This document shows, piece after piece, positions 16,555 through 22,577 of a stretch of DNA of 34,277 nucleotides. Both the position numbers and the translations under genes were made by a program. Source of the stretch: an uncultured Eubacteriales bacterium (GTDB lineage Bacteria; Bacillota; Clostridia; Christensenellales; Aristaeellaceae). The notes beneath the pieces were generated by a model, which did no database searches, was not told where the DNA came from, and worked only from the letters and a program-made list of their open reading frames with translations. Positions within the stretch are counted from its first letter, which is position 1. Each line of letters starts with the position of its first letter. The stretch lies in the NCBI GenBank assembly GCA_902790345.1, contig CADARO010000027.1, positions 1-34,277 of the forward strand, given 5' to 3'.

Positions 16555-18141
16555 TTACTTGGCCAGATACTCGTCGTAGGCGTTCTGATAGATCTCAACA
16601 TAGCGATCCGCGCCGGCGGCCTTCAGGGAGTTGATCATGCTGTCCCAGGCTTCGTCGGTCACGCCATGCATGATCATGTCGGCCACAGCCTGGTCATAGA
16701 TGGTCTCCAGGTTGGCGAAGATCTGGGTCTTCTCGGCGGCCAGGTCAGGCGTCAGAGACACGGCGTTGGACAGGATGTTGGAGGGGTTCTTCTCATGGTA
16801 GCCGTTCTCCGCGTAGTACTGGTTGTACTCGATGCGCTCCACGCGGTAGTCGGGCTGCACGAAGGTCTCGTTGTAGTAGAAGGGGGGCAGATAGTACAGG
16901 CCGTTGACGCCCAGAGAGTACTCCATAACGCCCTGGTCGCCCGCGGGGCCGATTTCGCACTTGTGATCGGCGTTCCAGCTCCAGATCTTGCCTTCGGGGC
17001 CATAGTAGGTCTCGTACATGCACTGGTCGCACATGAGATAGTCGATCCACTTGGCGGCGATTTCGCGCTGATCCTCGGGGATGGCGATGGTCAGATAGCC
17101 GTCTTCGGAAGCGGCGCCGATGCCGGTGCTGCACTGGAAGTGGCAGCCTTCAGCGGAGATCGGCGGGATCCAGGCCATGTCCTCCAGCAGGACGTCCCAG
17201 CCCATGGAGCGCAGGCGCCAGCAGGTGGCCATGCCGATGTTGTTCTGGTTGTAAACGGCGATCTTGGAGTTGCCGTCCTGGGTGATGTTGGCGGGATCCA
17301 TCAGGCCCTCGGCATACATCGTGGCCATGAACTCAACGGCCTCGCGATAATGCTCATGGAAGGGGGTGAAGAAGACCTTGCCGTCGTCATCGATCTGGAA
17401 GTGCTCGTTGCGCTCGCCGATGCCCCACATATGCGGGATGCTGTTCTGCATCTCGTCGAAGGTGGCCTCATAGCCGATCTCATCGTTGGGGTCGCCGTTG
17501 CCGTTGGCGTCTTCCTTGATGAAGGCGCGCAGGGCGTCCAGCAGCTTCTCGGGGCTGTCGGGCATCTCAAGGCCCAGGTTGTCCAGCCAGGTCTTGTTGA
17601 TGAACCAGGAGTTGTCGATGCGGGTGCCGTCATCGGAGGCCTTGGGGAAAGCGTACATATGGCCGTCCGACTTGATGATGGAAGCATAGTAGCTGGGATC
17701 CACATCCATGCGGGTCTTCAACACGGGCATGTACTGCAGCAGGTCATCCACGGGGATGATGATGCCCTGGTCCACGCCGTACATCTCGGTGTCGATGGCG
17801 CCGGAGCTGCGGATGATGATGTCGGCGTAGTCGCCGGAGGCGAACATCAGGTTGGTCTGGGTGGACCAGTCGGAGGTGTTCACCTGGATGTAGTCGATGT
17901 GAACGCCGGTGTCGGCTTCACACTTTTTGACATACCAGAGGTCGGGGCCCATGGTGGTGGCGTCCGTGTCGCGGATGCCCTGCATCACGGTGAAGCTCAC
18001 CGGCTCGGTGGTGATGGGCAGCTCCATGGAGGTGCCGTCGAAGTTGGTGAGGAGGGTGCGGGGCGTGATCTCGTCAGCGTACGCGAAGCAGCTGAGGATC
18101 ATCGCCAGCGCCAGCAGGAGGGCAACCAGAGATTTCTTCAT
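16555..18141 (-). CDS. Extracellular sugar-binding protein, LplA-like (second transporter)
   Basis: A 528-residue binding protein paralogous to the one at 7712. The start at 18141 (ATG) is chosen over the in-frame TTG at 18147 because AAGGGAAGG ends 7 nt upstream of the ATG. The signal peptide is about residues 1-22 (MKKSLVALLLALAMILSCFAYA, then DEITP). A Cys occurs inside the hydrophobic stretch (ILSC), but Leu at -2 makes a poor lipobox; signal peptidase I cleavage after AYA looks as likely. The same Ca-binding-like DANGNGDPNDE loop is present. It is the last gene of the leftward operon, after a permease that is broken, so this transporter may be non-functional if the break is real. Confidence 0.9.
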   Translation of the reverse strand: MKKSLVALLLALAMILSCFAYADEITPRTLLTNFDGTSMELPITTEPVSFTVMQGIRDTDATTMGPDLWYVKKCEADTGVHIDYIQVNTSDWSTQTNLMFASGDYADIIIRSSGAIDTEMYGVDQGIIIPVDDLLQYMPVLKTRMDVDPSYYASIIKSDGHMYAFPKASDDGTRIDNSWFINKTWLDNLGLEMPDSPEKLLDALRAFIKEDANGNGDPNDEIGYEATFDEMQNSIPHMWGIGERNEHFQIDDDGKVFFTPFHEHYREAVEFMATMYAEGLMDPANITQDGNSKIAVYNQNNIGMATCWRLRSMGWDVLLEDMAWIPPISAEGCHFQCSTGIGAASEDGYLTIAIPEDQREIAAKWIDYLMCDQCMYETYYGPEGKIWSWNADHKCEIGPAGDQGVMEYSLGVNGLYYLPPFYYNETFVQPDYRVERIEYNQYYAENGYHEKNPSNILSNAVSLTPDLAAEKTQIFANLETIYDQAVADMIMHGVTDEAWDSMINSLKAAGADRYVEIYQNAYDEYLAK

Positions 18142-18172
18142 TGACAAACCTTCCCTTCATTTGATTGATATT

Positions 18173-18199
18173 CATAACCGGTCTTTGCGCCGGATTATG
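18173..18199 (-). other. Intercistronic hairpin upstream of the second binding protein
   Basis: CATAACCGG (18173-18181) pairs with CCGGATTATG (18190-18199), 9 bp with one bulge. There is no T-run. It could protect the downstream mRNA end and raise binding-protein output over the permeases. Confidence 0.45.
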
Positions 18200-18207
18200 A
18201 CCGCTTG

Positions 18208-19076
18208 TCAGCCCTTGACAGAGCCGATCATGACGCCCTTGACGAAGTAGTCCTGCATGACCAGATACAGCACCACGGCGGGCAGGGTGGAAACGATGAT
18301 GGCGCAGTACTTCACCACGTTGGAAACGCGCAGCGTCTCGGCCACGTCGGTGTAGTTGTCCTGGAACATCTCGGCCACGTCGCCGGCCGAGAAAGTCAGG
18401 CTGGCCAGGATCTTCTGCAGAACCGTCTGCAGGGGCCAGTACTGCTTGTCGCGGATGTAAACCAAGGCGGTGAAGTAGTCGTTCCAGCGGGCCACGGCGA
18501 TGTAGACGGAAAGCACCGCCAAGATGGTGCCGGACAGGGGCAGGACGCACTTGAAGAAGTACTGGAAGTGGTCCGCGCCGTCGATCTCAGCCGCCTCGTG
18601 CAGCTCCTTGGGAATGGAGGTCTGCAGGTAGGTTCGGGCGATCATGGTGTTGAACACGCTGAGCGAGCCCATTAAGATCAGGATCATCGGGTTGTTGTAC
18701 AGGCCGATGTCCTTCATCACCAGGAACGTGGGGATCAGGCCGCCGGAGAAGAACATGGTGAAGATGACCATGAAGTTCACCAGGCCCTTGCCGGGGAACT
18801 GGTTGGCCAGGGCGTAGGCCAGGCCCATGGTGAGGGCGATGCCCAGGATCGTGCCGCGATCCAAGAGAAGTCCACCGGCCACAGCAGCACCTCGCCGTTC
18901 ATGACGGCGTAGGGATCAGACACGGAGCAGATGACAATCAGATACAGGGGATAGAGCACGATGAGCAGCACGATCACCCAGAAGATGTAGTTGCAAACGG
19001 TGAATATCTTGTCGCCCGTCGTCATGCGATCCATGCCGTGGCCGTGTTTTTTGATGTTTTCCGCCATCTCTTCCAC
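18208..19076 (-). pseudogene. Carbohydrate ABC permease, YtcP/MalG type, broken by out-of-frame internal deletion
   Basis: Two overlapping reading frames together make a YtcP-type permease. The first part (19076 to about 18865) has MDRMTTGDKIFTVCNYIFWV, LYPLYLIVICSVSDP and ends at VLLWPVDFS. The second (about 18860 to 18208) starts at RGTILGIALTMGLAYALANQ and runs through the EAA loop (KELHEAAEIDGADHFQYFFK) to YFVKGVMIGSVKG. Against the intact paralogue at 6729-7643, about 26 codons after VGFT are missing and the frame shifts; the estimated loss is roughly 70-76 nt. The junction contains GATCC at 18858-18862. Start codons available are GTG 19076 or ATG 19067, behind GAGGGGG. It may be a real pseudogene or a sequencing/assembly error; the rest of the protein shows no decay. 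Confidence 0.85.
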
Positions 19077-19085
19077 GCCCCCTCA

Positions 19086-20036
19086 TTAAAACATGCTGAT
19101 CGAGCTGAGTCTCTTCGAAACGGCATTGACGCTCATGACCATCACAAAGCTGACCACATTCTGGAACAGGCCGATGGCGGCGGTGTAGGAGAACTGCGCC
19201 TGCGTCAGGCCCATGGTGTACACATACACGCCGATGGTGTTGGACGTGCCCTTGTTGCCCGCCGTCTGCAGCAGCAGCGTCTTGGTCATGTTGCCCGCCA
19301 TGACGGAGCCGGCGTTCAGGATGAGCATCATCATGGCCATGGGGATGATGGAGGGCAGGTCGATGTACCAGATCTGCTTCAGGATGCTGGCGCCGTCGAT
19401 GCGGGCCGCCTCATACATCTCCTGATCGATGCCGGTGAGAGCCGCCAGATACACGATGGTGCCCCAGCCGGCGTTCTGCCACTGGCCGGAGGCGATGAAC
19501 ACCGTGCGGAACCAGCGGGCCTCGGCCATGAAGTACTTCGGCGTGCCGCCCAGGGCCTTTATGATGGTGTTCACGAAGCCGTTGTTGGGATCCAGGAAGA
19601 TGTACATCATGCCGGCCAGCACCACTGTGGACACGAAGTGGGGCACGTAGATGACCGTCTGGGAGAACTTCTTGAACTTCGGGCTGCCCAGCCGGTTCAG
19701 GAACAGCGCCAGAATGACGGGGATCGGGAATCCCCACAGCAGGTTGTAGATGTTCACCAGCAGCGTGTTCTTCACCAGATCCACGCAGAGGTAGGAGCTG
19801 AAGAACGTCTGGAAATGCTTGAGGCCCACCCAGGGACTGCCCGTGATGCCCTTCACGGCCTTGTAATCCTTAAAGGCGATCTGTATGCCGTAGAGGGGCA
19901 GATAGTGGAAGACGATGTAATAGATCACCGCCGGCGCCACAAAGAAGTAGAGCTGCCAGTTGCGCTTGAAGCTCTTCTTGACGCCCTCCCAATAGCTCGT
20001 GCGCCCCCTCAGGCGCATCGTCGAATTGCCGTTCAA
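19086..20036 (-). CDS. Sugar ABC transporter permease, LplB family (second transporter)
   Basis: A 316-residue permease with about six membrane segments, paralogous to the gene at 5785. Landmarks: YFFVAPAVIYYIVFHYLPLYG, then GIQIAFKDYK; WVGLKHFQTFF; the EAA loop EMYEAARIDGASILKQIWYIDLP; and the conserved end RLSSISMF. The start is TTG at 20036, set by the GGAGGTG ribosome site 5-7 nt upstream. It is first in a leftward operon followed 9 nt later by the damaged YtcP partner and then the binding protein. A well-formed sigma-A promoter lies about 70-100 nt upstream. No ATPase is encoded nearby. Confidence 0.92.
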   Translation of the reverse strand: MNGNSTMRLRGRTSYWEGVKKSFKRNWQLYFFVAPAVIYYIVFHYLPLYGIQIAFKDYKAVKGITGSPWVGLKHFQTFFSSYLCVDLVKNTLLVNIYNLLWGFPIPVILALFLNRLGSPKFKKFSQTVIYVPHFVSTVVLAGMMYIFLDPNNGFVNTIIKALGGTPKYFMAEARWFRTVFIASGQWQNAGWGTIVYLAALTGIDQEMYEAARIDGASILKQIWYIDLPSIIPMAMMMLILNAGSVMAGNMTKTLLLQTAGNKGTSNTIGVYVYTMGLTQAQFSYTAAIGLFQNVVSFVMVMSVNAVSKRLSSISMF

Positions 20037-20105
20037 GTTTACACCTCCATGCGGCTGTCGCCGTTTTTATCGCCGGATAGTTCACGTAATGGCTTCATGC
20101 ATATT

Positions 20106-20134
20106 ATGTTAACGCATGGAAACGCTTTTGTCAA
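20106..20134 (-). promoter_or_regulatory. Sigma-A promoter with embedded cre/LacI-like operator
   Basis: On the minus strand TTGACA (20134-20129), 17-nt spacer, TAACAT (20111-20106). The spacer begins AAAGCGTTTCC; on the plus strand ATGGAAACGCTTTTG matches 13 of 15 cre positions. CATGC/GCATG arms (20096-20100 and 20114-20118) overlap the -10. A bound repressor would directly block RNA polymerase. Confidence 0.8.
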
Positions 20135-20184
20135 GTAACAACCCAAAAGAACCGTCAAATTATTATGCATATTTGAGAGGAAAG

Positions 20185-20222
20185 AAAAAAGCCCTGCCGC
20201 GACGACGTGCCGCGGCAGGGCT
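20185..20222 (-). terminator. Terminator of rny
   Basis: On the minus strand GCCCTGCCGCG (20221-20211) pairs perfectly over 11 bp with CGCGGCAGGGC (20201-20191), followed by a run of six T and TTTCC. Confidence 0.92.
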
Positions 20223-20238
20223 CAATGGACGGAGATAT

Positions 20239-21704
20239 TTACTTTGCGAACTCCACGGAGCGCGTCTCGCGAATGACGCTGACCTTGATCTGGCCCGGAT
20301 ACTCCATTTCGTTCTCGATGCGCTTCACGATCTCCTTGGCCAGGATGAGCGTGCCGGCGTCGTTCACATCCTCGGGCTTCACCATGATGCGGACCTCGCG
20401 GCCGGACTGGATGGCGAAGCTCTTGTCCACGCCCTCGAAGGAGTTGGCGATCTCCTCCAGCTTCTCCAGGCGCTTGATGTAGTTCTCGATGGATCCACGT
20501 CGTTGTGGTGGGCCATGATGCAGTGCACCACCGCGTCGGACTCATGGTACTTCTTGGCCAGCTCGGCGCCGATGGTCACGTGGGTGCCTTCCACCTCGTG
20601 GTCGATGGACTTGCCGATGTCATGCAGCAGGCCCGCCCGCTTGGCCAGGTTCACGTCCGCGCCCAGTTCGGCGGCCATGATGCCCGCCAGATGGGAGACC
20701 TCGATGGAGTGCTTGAGCACGTTCTGGCCGTAGCTGGTGCGGTAGCGCATGCGGCCCAGCAGCTTGACCAGCTCGTGGTGGATGCCGTGCAGGTTGGTCT
20801 CGAAGATGGCCTGCTCGCCGGCCTCGCGGATCTGGTTGTCGACTTCCTTGCGGGCCTTCTCCACCATTTCCTCGATGCGGGCGGGATGAATGCGGCCGTC
20901 CATGATGAGCTTCTCCAGGGCGATGCGGGCCACCTCGCGGCGCACCGGATCGAAGCCGGAGATGATGACGGCCTCGGGCGTGTCGTCGATGATGAGGTCG
21001 ACGCCCGTGGCGGTTTCCAGGGCGCGGATGTTGCGGCCCTCGCGGCCGATGATGCGGCCCTTCATGTCGTCGTTGGGCAGGGCCACCACGGACACGGTGG
21101 TCTCGGCCACCTGATCCGCGGCGCACTTCTGAATGGCCAGGGAGATGATGTTGCGGGCCTTCTTGTCGGCCTCTTCCTTGGCGCGGCTCTCGATGTCGCG
21201 CACCATGACGGCGGCGTCGTGGTAGGCGTCCTTCTGGATGCGGGAAATGAGGACGTCCTTGGCCTCCTCCATGGTCATGTTGGAGATGCGTTCGAGTTCG
21301 GACTGCTGCTGGTCGTGGAGCTTCTGCGCCTCGGCTTCGATGCGCTCGGCTTCCTTGTACTTCTCATTCAGGCTCTCTTCGCGGGCTTCGAGGTTGTCCA
21401 GCTTCTTGTCCAGCGTTTCTTCGCGCTGGTTCAGGCGACGCTCCTGCTTGGACACTTCGTTGCGCCGGTCGCGGACTTCTTTATCCAGCTCGCTTCTCAG
21501 GCGAATGACTTCTTCCTTGGCCTCGAGAATGGCTTCCTTCTTCTTCTCCTCAGCCTTGTGCGTGGCCTCGGCCAGAAGGTTGTTGGCGTATTCCTCGGTG
21601 CGTCCGATTTTCTTTTCAGTGACGTTCTGGCGATAGAGAAAACCGGCTGCCATGCCGATCGCCAGGGCCACGATGATCAGAATAATTGCGATGATGGGAC
21701 TCAA
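20239..21704 (-). pseudogene. rny: Ribonuclease Y, interrupted by an out-of-frame deletion of about 76 nt
   Basis: RNase Y is a membrane-anchored endoribonuclease that starts mRNA turnover. Visible parts: N-terminal membrane helix (residues 3-24), long charged coiled coil (about 30-195), KH domain with [12 protein letters not shown] (217-228), and HD domain with [21 protein letters not shown] (HD at 361-362) and MAHHNDVD (to 404). The frame is then lost; the correct ending resumes in another frame as [21 protein letters not shown] and runs to [10 protein letters not shown], stop at 20239. Against Bacillus RNase Y the missing piece is the conserved AVLVAAADALSAARPGARxE segment, about 26 residues. 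The junction holds GGATCC (20491-20496). The start is TTG at 21704 behind AGGAGG. An assembly error is quite possible because the remainder is pristine and the gene is normally conserved. Confidence 0.88.
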
Positions 21705-22006
21705 TGACCTGTTCTCCTCCTTCCTTCCTTATAAATAATCAGTCTGAACCGGGTATAATGCCCGATTAAAAGCTAACAAAGTTATTTTAGACTGACAGAA
21801 GGGCCCGTGTCAAGCATAAAACATTAAACTTCACTGCATCTTTTCTGCATATTTTCACAGAATAATCATCGGCCAGGCGGGCGGCCTCCTGGCAGCAGAA
21901 AAACGGGAGCGGGCGGCGCGGGCTTGGGACTTTGAGAGGAGTTTGCCCCGCGCGAAGGCTCTGAGGGCATGAAAAAAACTCAGCCACTATTGTGACTGAG
22001 TTTTTA
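21705..22006. promoter_or_regulatory. Gap between rny and tRNA-Glu: probable rny promoter, otherwise little
   Basis: On the minus strand TTGTTA (21779-21774), 16-nt spacer, TATACC (21757-21752) is a plausible rny promoter. A hairpin GCCAGG/CCTGGC lies at 21872-21893, and the tRNA terminator occupies 21972-22005. No credible gene is seen here. Confidence 0.5.
21972..22005. terminator. Terminator downstream of the tRNA pair
   Basis: ACTCAGCCAC (21978-21987) pairs with GTGACTGAGT (21992-22001), with one G-T pair, with A- and T-runs on both sides. It ends the leftward tRNA transcript and could act on both strands. Confidence 0.88.
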
Positions 22007-22082
22007 TGGCACCTCCATCCGGATTCGAACCGGAGTTTTCGCCGTGAGAGGGCGACGTCTTAGGCCTCTTGACTATGGAGGC
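22007..22082 (-). tRNA. tRNA-Glu (CTC)
   Basis: A 76-nt cloverleaf on the minus strand. The acceptor GCCTCCA pairs with TGGAGGT (one G-U), the D arm is GTCAAGAGGCCTAAGAC, and the anticodon stem TCGCC/GGCGA encloses CTCTCAC (anticodon CTC, plus positions 22046-22048). The T arm is TCCGG-TTCGAAT-CCGGA. Discriminator G and CCA are encoded. Confidence 0.96.
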
Positions 22083-22087
22083 ATGAT

Positions 22088-22161
22088 TGGCTGCCGAACT
22101 AGGATTCGAACCTAGAATGAACGAGTCAGAGTCGTTAGTGTTACCGTTACACCATTCGGCA
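22088..22161 (-). tRNA. tRNA-Gln (CTG)
   Basis: A 74-nt cloverleaf on the minus strand. The acceptor TGCCGAA pairs with TTCGGCA, and the anticodon stem AACGA/TCGTT encloses CTCTGAC (anticodon CTG, plus positions 22127-22129). The T arm has TTCGAAT, and GCCA ends the molecule. It is transcribed ahead of tRNA-Glu with a 5-nt gap. Confidence 0.96.
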
Positions 22162-22199
22162 TCATGCTTTGCTGACCGCTCGCGCAATCAACAAAAGAT

Positions 22200-22228
22200 A
22201 TTATACCCGGGGTTTGGGATTTTGTCAA
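22200..22228 (-). promoter_or_regulatory. Consensus sigma-A promoter for the tRNA pair
   Basis: On the minus strand TTGACA (22228-22223), 17-nt spacer, TATAAT (22205-22200): exact consensus in both boxes. The tRNA-Gln 5' end lies about 30 nt beyond the predicted start. Confidence 0.95.
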
Positions 22229-22284
22229 CAGTTTTGAATGTAAATTCTAAATGAATGCAGCCCTGTTATTTTTTGCGCCCTGTG

Positions 22285-22313
22285 TTGACGAAAACAGTCG
22301 CGGAGGCTATAAT
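22285..22313 (+). promoter_or_regulatory. Sigma-A promoter for the ileS T-box transcript
   Basis: TTGACG (22285-22290), 17-nt spacer, TATAAT (22308-22313). It diverges from the tRNA promoter 57 nt away. Confidence 0.92.
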
Positions 22314-22319
22314 AGAATA

Positions 22320-22577
22320 TGGTTATAAGAAAACGCCTTGATGCGGAGCGCCCGCGCTTTAAGCCGATCAGAGAGCCGGAGGATGGTGCGAATCCGGCCG
22401 GATGCGCGCAGGGGAATCACCGCGGAGCGGAGCGGCCGAAACGACGGAGTAGGCCGCGGCCGGGTTCGCCCGTTACAGCGGAAAGAGAGGACGCCCCGTC
22501 GGGCGTCAAACTGGGTGGTACCGCGAAGACTCGTCCCATGTGTGGGCGGGGCTTTTTTTATGCAAGGAGGAAACAGC
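22320..22577 (+). promoter_or_regulatory. T-box riboswitch leader of ileS
   Basis: The leader has the T-box hallmarks. A stem I region carries AGAGAG near 22370-22375 and GGTGCGAATCC at 22385-22395. A likely Ile specifier ATC (22416-22418) sits in GGGAATCACC. The T-box core TGGTACCGCG is at 22516-22525, followed by a terminator helix CTCGTCCCA/TGGGCGGGG (22530-22551) and a run of seven T. Uncharged tRNA-Ile would bind specifier and core and favour the antiterminator, raising ileS expression during isoleucine starvation. The specifier is assigned by sequence context, without folding. Confidence 0.92.

Noticed and set aside
22338-22577. In-frame 80-codon N-terminal extension of ileS
   Set aside because: It lies within the T-box leader and terminator; a strong AAGGAGG site directs the start at 22578.
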